A stretch of 64,000 bases of DNA from Streptomyces coeruleorubidus (GTDB lineage Bacteria; Actinomycetota; Actinomycetes; Streptomycetales; Streptomycetaceae): contig NZ_CP118527.1 of NCBI RefSeq assembly GCF_028885415.1, positions 8,060,001-8,124,000 of the forward strand. Direction: 5' to 3'. Every line of letters starts with the position of its first letter. Position 1 is the stretch's first letter. The notes under the pieces are model-generated. The model was not told the DNA's origin. It ran no database searches and saw nothing but the letters and a program-made list of their open reading frames with translations. This document shows, one piece after another, positions 17,696-26,906 of this stretch. A program made the position numbers and the translations under genes.

Positions 17696-18529
17696 ATGAG
17701 AATCCTCATCAGCGCCGACATGGAGGGCGCCACCGGCGTCACCTGGCCCGACGACGTGCTGCCGGGTGCCTCGCAGTGGGAGCGCTGCCGCTCGCTCTTC
17801 ACCTCGGACGTCAACGCCGCCGTGCTCGGTTTCCACGACGGTGGCGCCGACGAGGTGATCGTCAACGAGGCGCACTGGACGATGCGCAATCTGCTGCTGG
17901 AGCAACTGGACGAACGCGCCCAGCTGCTCACCGGGCGGCACAAGGCGCTGTCCATGGTGGAGGGCGTGCAGCACGGCGACGTGGACGGCATCGCGTTCGT
18001 CGGCTACCACGCGGGCGCCGGCATGGAGGGCGTCCTCGCGCACACCTACCTCGCGAACCAGATCACGGGCGTGTGGCTGAACGACGTACCGGCGAGCGAG
18101 GGACTGCTCAACGCCCATGTCGTCGCCGAGTTCGGCGTGCCGGTCGTGCTGGTCACCGGGGACGACGTCGCCTGCGAGGACGCGCTCGGATACGCGCCCG
18201 AGGCGCTGAAGGTCGCCGTGAAGGATCACGTCTCGCGGTACGCGGCCGTGTGCCGCACGCCCGCCAGGACCGCGGCCGACATCCGGGCGGCGGCCAAGGA
18301 GGCGGCTTCGCTGGCGGTGCGTCACGAACCCGTGCGTGGCGGCCCGTTCACCGTCGCCGTGGAGTTCGACGCCGAGCACCTGGCCATGGCCGCCACCGTC
18401 GTGCCGGGTGTGGAGCGGATCGGGGCGCGGAAGGTGGCTTACACGAGCGAGACCATGTACGAGGGCATCCGCGCCTTCAAGGCGGTCACCACGATCGTCT
18501 CGGCCGCGGTGGAGGAACAGTATGGCTGA
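17696..18529 (+). CDS. M55 family D-aminopeptidase (DppA-like)
   Basis: 277 residues from ATG 17696; the start MRILISADMEGATGV matches the conserved N-terminus of DppA, whose Asp and Glu (D8, E10) bind zinc. 'FVGYHAGAG' supplies another metal ligand. The family cleaves N-terminal D-residues such as D-Ala from short peptides in the cytosol. An upstream GTG at 17654 would give an unconserved leader. Its stop overlaps the start of the M20 peptidase gene, so they are coupled. Together with the S66 gene downstream this suggests use of D-residue or cell-wall peptides. Confidence 0.9.
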   Translation: MRILISADMEGATGVTWPDDVLPGASQWERCRSLFTSDVNAAVLGFHDGGADEVIVNEAHWTMRNLLLEQLDERAQLLTGRHKALSMVEGVQHGDVDGIAFVGYHAGAGMEGVLAHTYLANQITGVWLNDVPASEGLLNAHVVAEFGVPVVLVTGDDVACEDALGYAPEALKVAVKDHVSRYAAVCRTPARTAADIRAAAKEAASLAVRHEPVRGGPFTVAVEFDAEHLAMAATVVPGVERIGARKVAYTSETMYEGIRAFKAVTTIVSAAVEEQYG

Positions 18530-19835
18530 GCAGGCGGACGAGCAGGCGCTGGACGAGGTCGTGACGTTCACGTCCGACCTGATCCGGATCGACACCACCA
18601 ATCGGGGCGGCGGCGACTGTCAGGAGCGGCCCGCCGCCGAGTACGCAGCCGCACGGCTCGCCGAGGCAGGCATCGAGCCGACGCTCCTGGAGCGCACCAA
18701 GGGCCGCACCAACGTCGTCGCCCGCGTCGAGGGCACCGACCCGTCGGCCGACGCGCTGCTGCTCCACGGCCACCTCGACGTCGTACCCGCCGCGGCCGCC
18801 GACTGGAGCGTGCACCCGTTCTCCGGGGAGATCCGCGACGGGGTCGTGTGGGGGCGCGGCGCCGTCGACATGAAGAACATGGACGCGATGATCCTCGCCG
18901 TGCTCCGCGCCTGGGCACGCCAGGGCGTCCGGCCCCGGCGGGACATCGTCATCGCGTTCACCGCGGACGAGGAGGCCAGCGCCGAGGACGGCTCCGGGTT
19001 CCTCGCCGACGAACACGCCGCGCTGTTCGAGGGGTGCACCGAGGGCGTCAGCGAGGCGGGGGCCTTCACCTTCCACGACGGCGCCGGGCGGCAGATCTAC
19101 CCCCTCTCGGCCGGTGAGCGGGGCACCGCCTGGCTGAAGCTCACCGCGCGCGGCCGGGCCGGGCACGGCTCCAAGATGAACAAGGCCAACGCGGTCACCC
19201 GGCTCGCGGCCGCGATCACCCGGATCGGCGAGCACGAGTGGCCGCTGCGGCTGACCCCGACCGTGCGCGCCGCGCTCACCGAACTCGCCGCGCTCTACGG
19301 CATCGAGCCCGACCTGACCGACATGGACCGGCTGCTCGACAAGCTCGGCCCGGCCGCCGCGCTCGTCGAGTCGACCCTCCGCAACAGCGCCAACCCGACC
19401 ATGCTGGACGCCGGTTACAAGATCAATGTGATTCCCGGTGAGGCCGTGGCGCACGTGGACGGCCGGTATCTGCCCGGCGGGGAGGAAGAGTTCCGCGACA
19501 CCCTCGACCGGCTCACCGGGCCGGACGTGGAGTGGGAGTTCCACCACCACGAGGTGGCCCTCCAGGCGCCGGTGGACTCGGCGACGTTCGCCCGGATGCG
19601 GGCCGCCGTCGAGGAGTTCGCCCCGGAGGGGCACGTGGTGCCGTTCTGCATGCCCGGCGGCACGGACGCCAAGCAGTTCTCCCGCCTCGGCATCACCGGC
19701 TACGGCTTCACACCGCTGAAGCTGCCGGAGGGCTACGACTACTGGGCCATGTTCCACGGCGTCGACGAGCGGGTCCCCGTCGAGGCGCTGCACTTCGGCG
19801 TCCGCGTGCTCGACCGGTTCCTGCGGACGGCCTAG
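18522..19835 (+). CDS. M20 family metallopeptidase/deacylase
   Basis: 437 residues from ATG 18522 (GGAGGA at 18511). Metal-binding residues are seen in HGHLDVVP (His), WGRGAVDMKN (Asp) and 'TADEEASAEDG' (catalytic and metal-binding Glu), with the C-terminal His in 'FHGVDERVP'. It is an M20 peptidase of the ArgE/DapE/Dug2-like group, which removes C- or N-terminal groups from di- and tripeptides. It overlaps the M55 gene by 8 nt and precedes the S9 gene by 3 bp. Confidence 0.9.
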   Translation: MAEQADEQALDEVVTFTSDLIRIDTTNRGGGDCQERPAAEYAAARLAEAGIEPTLLERTKGRTNVVARVEGTDPSADALLLHGHLDVVPAAAADWSVHPFSGEIRDGVVWGRGAVDMKNMDAMILAVLRAWARQGVRPRRDIVIAFTADEEASAEDGSGFLADEHAALFEGCTEGVSEAGAFTFHDGAGRQIYPLSAGERGTAWLKLTARGRAGHGSKMNKANAVTRLAAAITRIGEHEWPLRLTPTVRAALTELAALYGIEPDLTDMDRLLDKLGPAAALVESTLRNSANPTMLDAGYKINVIPGEAVAHVDGRYLPGGEEEFRDTLDRLTGPDVEWEFHHHEVALQAPVDSATFARMRAAVEEFAPEGHVVPFCMPGGTDAKQFSRLGITGYGFTPLKLPEGYDYWAMFHGVDERVPVEALHFGVRVLDRFLRTA

Positions 19836-19838
19836 CGA

Positions 19839-21841
19839 GTGGGGGAGACGGTGCGGACGCCGGCGTACGGGGCGTGGCCCTCGCCCATCGACGCGGCCCT
19901 GGCCGCCGCGCACGACGGGCACCCGGAGTACGTCGGGTTCGTCGGCGACGAGGTGTGGTGGACCGAACCGCGGCCCGCCGAGGCGGGCGGCGCACGCTGG
20001 TGCGGCGGCGCGCCGACGGCCGGGAGGAGTCGTTGCTGCCCGCGCCGTGGAACGTGCGCAGCCGGGTCATCGAGTACGGCGGACACCCGTGGGCCGCCCT
20101 CGCCCAGGAGGACGGCCGCCCGCTGGTGGTGTTCGTGAACTTCGCCGACCAGCGGCTGTACCGGTACGAGCCGGGCGGCGAGCCGCGTCCGCTCACGCCC
20201 GTGTCCGACGTGGACGCGGGCCTGCGCTGGGCCGAGCCGCAACTGCGGCCCGAGCGGGGTGAGGTGTGGTGCGTGCTGGAGGAGTTCACCGGCGCCGGGC
20301 CCACCGATGTGCGCCGTGTCCTGGCCGCCGTACCGCTGGACGGCTCCGCCGCCCGGGACCGGGACGCCGTACGGGAACTCACCGACGACCGGCACCGGTT
20401 CGTCACCGGGCCGAAGCTGTCGCCCGACGGGCGGCGGGCGGCCTGGCTCGCCTGGGACCATCCCCGCATGCCGTGGGACGGCACCGAACTGCTCCTCGCC
20501 GACGTCGGCCCCGACGGCACCCTGCACGACGCCCGGACCGTCGCCGGCGGGCCCGGCGAGTCCATCGCCCAGGCCGACTGGACCCACGACGGGGGCCTGC
20601 TGCACGCGAGCGACCGCAGCGGCTGGTGGAACCTCTACCTCGACGGGGAGCCCCTATGTCCGCGCGAGGAGGAGTTCGGCGGGGCGCTGTGGAAACTGGG
20701 CATGCGCTGGTTCGCGCCGCTGAACAGCGGCCTGATCGCCGTCGTGCACGGCCGGGGCGCCACCGCCCTCGGGATCCTGGACCCCGAGACCGGTGAGGTC
20801 GTCGACGCGGCCGGGCCCTGGACCGAGTTCGCCGCCACCCTCGCGGTACACGGCGACCGGGTCGTCGCCGTCGGGGCCAGCCCGCGCAGCGCCTACGAGG
20901 TCGTCGAGCTCGACGCCCTCCCCCACGCGCGAACAAACTCGCGCGGGGGCACCCCCATCGGCCACGCCCGCGTCATCGGCGCCGAGTACGACGACGCCGT
21001 GGACCCCGCGTACTACCCCGAGCCGCAGATCCGCACCTTCACCGGCCCCGACGGCCGCGACATCCACGCCCACATCTACCCGCCGCACCACCCCGGCTGC
21101 GTCGCGCCCGGCGACGAACTGCCGCCGTACGTCGTCTGGGCGCACGGCGGGCCCACCTCCCGCGCGCCGCTCGTGCTCGACCTGGAGATCGCCTACTTCA
21201 CCTCGCGCGGCATCGGCGTCGCCGAGGTCAACTACGGCGGCTCCACCGGATACGGCCGCGCGTACCGCGAACGGCTGCGCGAGCAGTGGGGCGTGGTCGA
21301 CGTCGAGGACTGCGCCGCCGTCGCCCTGGCCCTCGCCGACGAGGGCACCGCCGACCGCGACCGGCTCGCCGTCCGGGGCGGCAGCGCGGGCGGCTGGACC
21401 GCCGCGGCCTCGCTCACCACGACCGACGTCTACGCCTGCGGGACGATCAAGTACCCCATCCTTGACCTCACCGGCTGGGGGACGGGGGAGACCCACGACT
21501 TCGAGTCGCGGTACCTGGAGAGCCTGATCGGGCCGCTCGCCGACGTGCCCGCGCGCTACACGGAGCGCTCGCCCGCCACCCACGCAGACCGCCTGGACGT
21601 GCCGTTCCTGCTGCTCCAGGGCCTGGACGACGTGATCTGCCCGCCCGTCCAGTGCGAGCGGTTCCTGGCCCGTCTCGGGGACCGGCCGGTGCCGCACGCC
21701 TACCTCGCCTTCGAGGGAGAGGGGCACGGGTTCCGGCGGGCCGAGACCATGGTGCGCGCCTTGGAGGCCGAACTCTCCCTGTACACCCAGGTGTTCGGAC
21801 TGAACCCACCAGACATCCCGCCCCTGGAGCTCACCAAGTGA
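19839..21841 (+). pseudogene. S9 prolyl-oligopeptidase-family peptidase, frameshifted near its N-terminus
   Basis: The N-terminus is read from GTG 19839 (or GTG 19851, with GGGGGAG upstream): MGETVRTPAYGAWPSPIDAA up to 'WWTEPRPAE'. The protein then continues only in another frame from 19985 ('GRRTLVRRRADGREESLLPA'). One base appears to be missing near 19983. The remaining 620 residues are intact: a WD-like beta-propeller and then an alpha/beta hydrolase domain with the nucleophile GGSAGGW, Asp in 'GLDDVICPP' and His in 'GEGHGFRRAE'. It could be a true mutation, a sequencing error, or frameshifting. A 39-nt mobile hairpin is inserted in frame at 20918-20956. It lies within the peptidase run and overlaps the S66 gene by 4 nt. 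Confidence 0.8.
20918..20956 (+). repeat. 39-nt mobile hairpin inserted in frame in the S9 gene
   Basis: The segment begins CTCCCCCACGCGCGA, has an ACAAAC loop and ends in GCACCCCC. It is exactly 13 codons (LPHARTNSRGGTP) and interrupts the propeller sequence between 'VVELDA' and 'IGHARVIG'. A related 35-nt copy with the same ends (CTCCCCCAC and ACCCCC) breaks the enolase-like gene at 42550-42584. It looks like a miniature palindromic repeat. Confidence 0.55.
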
Positions 21842-22770
21842 GACAGCTCCTGCGACCGCCCCGACTCGCCCCCGGCGCCCGCGTGGCCGTCGTCGCGCCC
21901 AGCGGGCCCGTGCCCGAGGAGCGGCTCGAGGCCGGGCTCGACGTCCTGCGCGGCTGGGACCTCGACCCCGTGGTGGCGCCCCATGTGCTCGGCCGCCACC
22001 GGGAGTTCGACTACCTGGCCGGTACGGACGCCCAGCGGGCCGCCGACCTCCAGAACGTCTGGTGCGACCCGGCCGTCGCCGCGGTGCTGTGTGCCCGGGG
22101 CGGCTACGGGGCGCAGCGCATGGTGGACCTGCTCGACTGGGAGGCGATGCGGGCGGCGGGCCCGAAGGTGTTCGCCGGGTTCAGCGACATCACCGTCCTG
22201 CACCAGGCGTTCGCCACCCGCCTGGGACTGGTCACCCTGTACGGCCCGGCGGCGGCCGGTGTCGACTTCCTCAAGAACTCCCGGGCGCAGGAGCATCTGC
22301 GGGCGACCCTCTTCGAACCCGAGTCCGTGCGGACCGTCACCGCCGTACCCCCGGGCGGCACCGCGCTGGTGCCCGGACGGGCCCGGGGCGTCACGCTGGG
22401 CGGCTGCCTCAGCCTGCTCGCGAGCGACCTCGGCACCCCGCACGCCCTCGCCGGCGCCCGGGGCGGGCTCCTGCTGATCGAGGACGTGGGCGAGAGCCCG
22501 TACCGCATCGACCGGTATCTGACCCAACTCCTGCGCACCGGCTGGCTGGACGGCGTCGCCGGGATCCTGCTCGGGTCCTGGGCGGCATGCGGCCCGTACG
22601 AGGAACTGCGCGCGGTGCTCGCCGACCGGCTCGGCGGCCTCGGCGTACCGGTCGTGGAGGAGTTCGGGTTCGGGCACGGCGAGGGCGCGCTGACGATGCC
22701 CCTCGGGATCGCGGCCGAACTGGACACCTCCACGGGCAGGTTGACGTTCGACGCGCCGGCCCTGAGCTGA
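21838..22770 (+). CDS. S66 LD-carboxypeptidase / MccF-like serine peptidase
   Basis: 310 residues from GTG 21838, which overlaps the stop of the S9 gene (GTGA). The nucleophile Ser is in 'GFSDITVLHQAF', with 'ARGGYGAQRMVDLLD' upstream, and the C-terminal Glu and His are seen in 'LIEDVGESPYRIDRYL' and 'GFGHGEGALTMPLG'. Members either trim L,D-bonds of murein peptides (LdcA) or cleave aminoacyl-nucleotide antibiotics (MccF). The neighbouring D-aminopeptidase favours the murein-peptide role, but MccF-type detoxification is possible. Confidence 0.88.
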   Translation: MRQLLRPPRLAPGARVAVVAPSGPVPEERLEAGLDVLRGWDLDPVVAPHVLGRHREFDYLAGTDAQRAADLQNVWCDPAVAAVLCARGGYGAQRMVDLLDWEAMRAAGPKVFAGFSDITVLHQAFATRLGLVTLYGPAAAGVDFLKNSRAQEHLRATLFEPESVRTVTAVPPGGTALVPGRARGVTLGGCLSLLASDLGTPHALAGARGGLLLIEDVGESPYRIDRYLTQLLRTGWLDGVAGILLGSWAACGPYEELRAVLADRLGGLGVPVVEEFGFGHGEGALTMPLGIAAELDTSTGRLTFDAPALS

Positions 22771-22825
22771 GCACGCCGCTACTGAAATCCCGTCAAGAAA
22801 CCCTCGTTGCGGTGGTTGACGCCCC

Positions 22826-22872
22826 GTGACACGTGTCACACCATGACTACCGGCCAGTACCTACTGGTCGGT
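22826..22872. promoter_or_regulatory. Two adjacent operator-like palindromes
   Basis: GTGACACGTGTCAC (22826-22839) is a perfect 14-bp palindrome. Ten bp further on, ACCGGCCAGTA-CC-TACTGGTCGGT (22849-22872) has 11-bp arms with one mismatch, the form of a TetR-family operator. Both lie within 95 bp upstream of the GTG of the secreted peptidase gene, so two regulators may act on it. Neither regulator is encoded nearby. Confidence 0.5.
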
Positions 22873-22916
22873 ATCCGGGTTGCCAGGTTGTCGTCGCCCT
22901 CACCGTGGAGGTCCGT

Positions 22917-24695
22917 GTGTCCCGACGCGTGCCCAGATCCCGCGCACCCCTCGCTCTCGCTCTGGGCGCCGCCCTGGCCGCCCCTCTCGCCCTCACCCCA
23001 CCCGCCGCCGCGGCCGACCCCTACACCGTCACCCCGCTGAAGTTCACCGTCCAGACCGGCGGCCGCTCCTGCACGATCGACGCCGACCTGTACCGTCCCG
23101 CGGGCGTGGACCGCGAACACCCGGCGCCCGCCGTGCTCGGCACGAACGGCTTCGGCGGCAGCAAGTCGGACGGCTCGACGGACACCATCGGCAAGGCCTT
23201 CGCCCAGCGCGGCTACGTCTCCCTCGTCTACTCCGGGCTCGGCTTCGGCCGCAGCGGCTGCCTCATCTCCCTCGACGACCCGGACATCGACGGCGCCGCC
23301 GCCGCGCAGCTCGTCGACTTCCTGGGCGGTAAACGTGCCGCCGACGACGGCACCACCGCCGACTTCGTCACCCTCGACGCCCCCGGCGACCCACGCGTCG
23401 GCATGATCGGCGGCTCCTACGGCGGCGCCGTCCAGCTCGCCACGGCCGCCGTCGACCACCGCCTCGACGCGCTCGCCCCCATGATCACCTGGCACGACCT
23501 GGCCTACTCGCTGGACCCCAACAACGCCGTCGGCAGCACCGGCGTCCCCGGCGTCTTCAAGTGGCAGTGGACCAACGGCTTCTACCTCATCGGCGAAGGT
23601 CAGCCGCTGCTCCAGGCCAGCCTCGACCCCTCCCGCATCAACTCCCTGACCTGCCTGCACTTCGTCACCCAGGCCTGCCGGACCATCCGCACCCTCAACT
23701 CCGGCAGCTACCCCGCCGACCGGACCGCCGAGCTGCTCGCCTTCGCCCACCGCGTCTCCCCGGCGTCCTACCTGCACCGCGTCAAGACGCCCACCCTGCT
23801 GGTCCAGGGGCAGGCCGACACCCTCTTCAACCTCAACGAGGCCACGGCGACGTACCGGACGCTCCGGGCCCAGGGCACCCCCGTGAAGATGATCTGGCAG
23901 TCCTGGGGCCACAGCGGCGGGCTCAACGGCCCGGCCACCGGTGAACTCGACCTGTCCAAGGGCAACCTGGAGACCAGCTACGTCGGCCGGCGCGTCCTCG
24001 CCTGGTTCGAGCGCCACCTGCGCAAGCAGACGCACGTCGACACGGGCCCGGCCTTCGCCTACCACCGCGACTGGGTGACCGACCCGGACCACGCCTACGC
24101 CACCGCCGACCGCCTCCCCGCCCTCAACCGCACGCTGTACCTCTCCGGCGACGGCAAACTCGTCGACAACCGCCGCAAAGTGGCCCACGGCAGCCGGAGC
24201 TACACCAACTGGGCGATCCCCACGAGCCATTCGGAGAGCTCCCTGGCCGGGCTCATCGGAGTGCCGGACACGGCACCGCGCGACACCAAGGGCACCTACC
24301 TCGACTGGACCAGCACACCGCTGGAACGCCCCCTGGACGTCGTGGGCGCGCCCCGGGCCACGCTCAGGGTGCACTCCCCGAAGGCCGAGCGCACACAGAA
24401 CTCCTCCGACGCGGCCGACAAGCTCGTCCTCTTCGCCAAGATCTACGACGTCGCCCCCGACGGCACCCGCACCCTCGTGCGCCGCCTGGTCGCACCCGTC
24501 CGGGTACCGGACGTGACCAGGAGCTTCACCGTCACCCTGCCCGGCATCGTGCACCGGTACCAGACCGGGCACCGGCTGCGGTTCGTGATCGCGGCGAGCG
24601 ACGACGCGTACTTCGGCAACAAGGGGATCAAGCCGGTGACGGTGGTCAGCGATGAGGATGAGTTGCATTTGCTGCAACTTCCGACAGTCGGTTGA
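22917..24695 (+). CDS. Secreted CocE/X-Pro dipeptidyl-peptidase-type hydrolase
   Basis: 592 residues from GTG 22917, chosen because GGAGG lies 6 nt upstream and the reading then begins with a signal peptide (VSRRVPRSRAPLALALG..., cleavage near 'AAAADP'). The alpha/beta hydrolase domain has the nucleophile GGSYGGA and 'LLVQGQADTLFNL' with the acid, then the His in 'WGHSGG'. The C-terminal third is the jelly-roll X-Pro_C domain ('PLDVVGAPRATLRVHSP'). Members cleave X-Pro dipeptides or esters. It is preceded by operator-like repeats and is followed within 20 bp by mobile-element remnants. Confidence 0.87.
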   Translation: MSRRVPRSRAPLALALGAALAAPLALTPPAAAADPYTVTPLKFTVQTGGRSCTIDADLYRPAGVDREHPAPAVLGTNGFGGSKSDGSTDTIGKAFAQRGYVSLVYSGLGFGRSGCLISLDDPDIDGAAAAQLVDFLGGKRAADDGTTADFVTLDAPGDPRVGMIGGSYGGAVQLATAAVDHRLDALAPMITWHDLAYSLDPNNAVGSTGVPGVFKWQWTNGFYLIGEGQPLLQASLDPSRINSLTCLHFVTQACRTIRTLNSGSYPADRTAELLAFAHRVSPASYLHRVKTPTLLVQGQADTLFNLNEATATYRTLRAQGTPVKMIWQSWGHSGGLNGPATGELDLSKGNLETSYVGRRVLAWFERHLRKQTHVDTGPAFAYHRDWVTDPDHAYATADRLPALNRTLYLSGDGKLVDNRRKVAHGSRSYTNWAIPTSHSESSLAGLIGVPDTAPRDTKGTYLDWTSTPLERPLDVVGAPRATLRVHSPKAERTQNSSDAADKLVLFAKIYDVAPDGTRTLVRRLVAPVRVPDVTRSFTVTLPGIVHRYQTGHRLRFVIAASDDAYFGNKGIKPVTVVSDEDELHLLQLPTVG

Positions 24696-24711
24696 AGCGG
24701 AGACGATCAAT

Positions 24712-25103
24712 CCGAGACTGCGGCTGGTGCGGCGCCTGGAGGAGTTCAGCGGGTTGTATCCGTGGCAGTGGACTCCGGAGGAGGGCTCGATCCCCGCTAC
24801 GGCTGGGTGCCCGCGTGCATGGAGCGGTTCGGCGAGGTGCCCCGCGAGGCGTTCCATGAGGGCAACTCGGTTGCGCGCAGGGTGGAGTTCGAGGCCAACC
24901 CGAGTCGACGTCCGCTGGCCTACGGCGAGATACAGGCCCTGTTCGATGCGGCGGACGCGAGGTCAGGCAAGATCCGGGCGACGCTGCGGCAGCTGATGGC
25001 CGAGCACGGGATGTTCCAGACCTCGGACCTGGTGCCCATGCTTGCTGACCGCGGAATCAAGCTGTCGCGCGAACAGGTCCACCGGCTGGTGACACAGTCT
25101 CCG
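24712..25103 (+). pseudogene. Remnants of a tyrosine integrase fused to an XRE-type regulator fragment
   Basis: Three pieces of familiar element genes follow one another. 'RLVRRLEEFSGLYPWQWTP' is the N-terminus of a Streptomyces tyrosine integrase. 'LDPRYGWVPACMERFGEVPR' and 'RRPLAYGEIQALFDAAD' come from further along the integrase in another frame. 'ATLRQLMAEHGMFQTSDLVP' with 'KLSREQVHRLVTQSP' comes from a small XRE/Cro-like regulator. The catalytic half of the integrase is absent. It is transcribed from the island edge inward and is non-functional. Confidence 0.6.
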
Positions 25104-25301
25104 GCTGCGCGGTCAGCTGCGCGATCTGGTCCCTCGCCTCCTCGACCTGCGTGGTGATCTCCCGCTCCCGCTCCTCCAGGCGCGCCAGTACCGCCCCCAA
25201 GGTCAGCTCCCCGGCGGTCATGAGGGTCGAGCAGGAAGCCCGCAGGGCGTCCGCTCCTGGGCCTGCGCCGCCCTTTCCCGAACCACCAGAAGTGGAACCA
25301 T
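25104..25301 (-). pseudogene. Fragment of a small element-borne coiled-coil protein
   Basis: An ATG at 25301 has AGGGAGG 6 nt upstream, but the frame that looks coding is shifted by one base right after the start codon. Restoring one base gives MASTSGGSGKG, then 'CSTLMTAGELTLGAVLARLE' and 'EREREITTQVEEARDQIAQL', a helical segment seen in small proteins of Streptomyces integrative elements. It stops at the junction with the XRE fragment near 25100. It is both frameshifted and truncated. Confidence 0.45.
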
Positions 25302-25463
25302 AGCTAACCTCCCTGTTTCGCTTCGAGTGACTGAGCGGGTCTGAGCGGGGTGCAGTGGTGGGTTCGGTTGCTTGTCTCCGTGCGGGCAGGGCTGTGGCCC
25401 GACGCTCGGGTCGGGTGCTCCAGGGTTCCTCGGGTCGTGGGTGGGCAGGGGCGCTGTCATGCT

Positions 25464-26470
25464 TCAGGTGGCTGGCCGGGGTAGGGCCGTGAGGCGTACG
25501 AATGCGCTGGTCAGCTCGTTTCGCCAGGGCCAGGTTGCGGAGATGCGTAAGTGGAGGCGGCGGCCGCCCCGGGTGATGCGGGCGGCGGCGTGCAGCAGCC
25601 GGTAGCGGAGCTTCCTTGGCTTGGCGGTGGCCAACTCGCCTTCCAGCAGGAGTGTTTGCGTCCAGGCGAGCAGGTCGGCGCCGGTCAGGGCCAGCTCCAG
25701 CCAGGCGGCGTTGATCTGGAAGTGGCGTGAGGGCCAGGCCGGTGGTCTTGCCGCTGCGGATGCGGTCCTCGACGCGGGCGTGTGCGCGATGGCGGACCTC
25801 CAGGTGCTGCAAGGAGCCCTCGCCGTAGGGGGTGTCGGTGAGGAAGACCTGGTGGCGCATGCCTTCGTCCAGGTCGAACAGCGACAGCTGGGCACCGGGG
25901 TGCGGGGGTTCACGCCGGACGATGATCCGGGTCCCGTCCGGGTAGCCGGTCAGGTCGGTCATGCCGGTCAGCTCGGCGACTTCCGCGCCCTGGCGCAGGG
26001 TGCCGTCCTGTTCGAGTGCGGGATGCCAGACCTGCTCGGGCAGGGCTCGGATCGCCTGGCGGACCGGCTCGGTGACGGCGTATCCGACGGAGAAGTGGGT
26101 GAGGATTCCGCATGCGTGCAGGGCCCGCACGTAGTGCAGGAACGCTTTCGTTCCTCCGGCGCTGTCGGCGCGGATGAGGATGGGTGTGCCGTGGCGGTGG
26201 GCGTCGGGGATCTGGGCAAGTGCCTGGTCGAGGACGGTGATGTGGTCGGCGGCGGTGTTGGCGCCGGCGTTGCCGGGCCTGAGGAGTCCGGCCAGGGCTT
26301 CGCCGGTGTTGTCCAGGAAGCACAGCAGCGGGTGGTAGTCGAAGCCGCGCTTGTAGGTCGCCCCTGCCTGCTCTTTCTCGGAGTGGCAGGTGACTAGGCT
26401 GGCGTCGAGGTCCAGGACCAGGCCGGGCAGGTCGCGTCCGCCCGCGCGGGCTGCGGGTATGAAACGCGCA
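25464..26470 (-). pseudogene. IS1380-family transposase, truncated and frameshifted (copy A)
   Basis: The minus-strand reading from about 26470 begins inside the protein ('GRDLPGLVLDLDASLVTCHS') and continues through 'GFDYHPLLCFLDNTGEALAG' and 'GYAVTEPVRQAIRALPEQVW' to 'SGKTTGL'. There the frame changes near 25735 and resumes as 'FQINAAWLELALTGADLLAW' to the end 'LPRPAT'. The N-terminal third of the DDE transposase is missing, so this copy is dead. It is about as similar to the 33340-34667 copy as two members of one IS group. Confidence 0.7.
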
Positions 26471-26569
26471 GGCTAGGGGCCTCGAAAGGCTGGAAGGCCG
26501 TCAGGTTCGAGGTAGACGGCCAGGCAGGTCGGCCGGTCACAGGTCGCAGCGTCGGATACCCCTGGCCGC

Positions 26570-26860
26570 AGCGTCGCAGAGCCTGAGCATCGTCCAGCAG
26601 GCCGTGCACGACGTCCGTACCGCACCGCCCCCGCCGCCCGCCAAACCGCCGGCGGACCAGGCCGTCGCCGACCTGCGCCGCCTGGTCGACGACCTCGCCT
26701 CAGCCGAGCACGCCATCGGTGAGCTGATGCTTCAAGTCGCCCCCGGCTATCTCGCCGACACCGATGCCGCCCGCGTCCTCGCCCCGCTGTGCGAAGAAAT
26801 CGGCAAAGAGCTCCAGGAAGGCCTGGCCGCGCGCCGCTACGCTCGGGCCGCCGTGAGAGC
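26570..26860 (+). pseudogene. Fragment of an unidentified helical protein
   Basis: A plus-strand frame with good codon bias reads 'AAASQSLSIVQQAVHDV', a proline run PPPPP, then 'VADLRRLVDDLASAEHAIGE' and 'EEIGKELQEGLAARRYARAA'. No start codon with a ribosome-binding site is seen upstream, and the frame runs on into the 3' end of the oppositely oriented nuclease gene, so both ends look lost. I do not recognise the family; helices dominate. Confidence 0.35.
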
Positions 26861-26906
26861 GGGCGGCGGAGGCTGTGCCGCCCGCTCGGCGCGAGGCTCT
26901 GGCCGG

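Noticed and set aside
21838..22770. S66 gene as part of a microcin C-like biosynthetic cluster
   Set aside because: No MccB-like adenylating enzyme or precursor peptide is present; the peptidase neighbours fit catabolism better.
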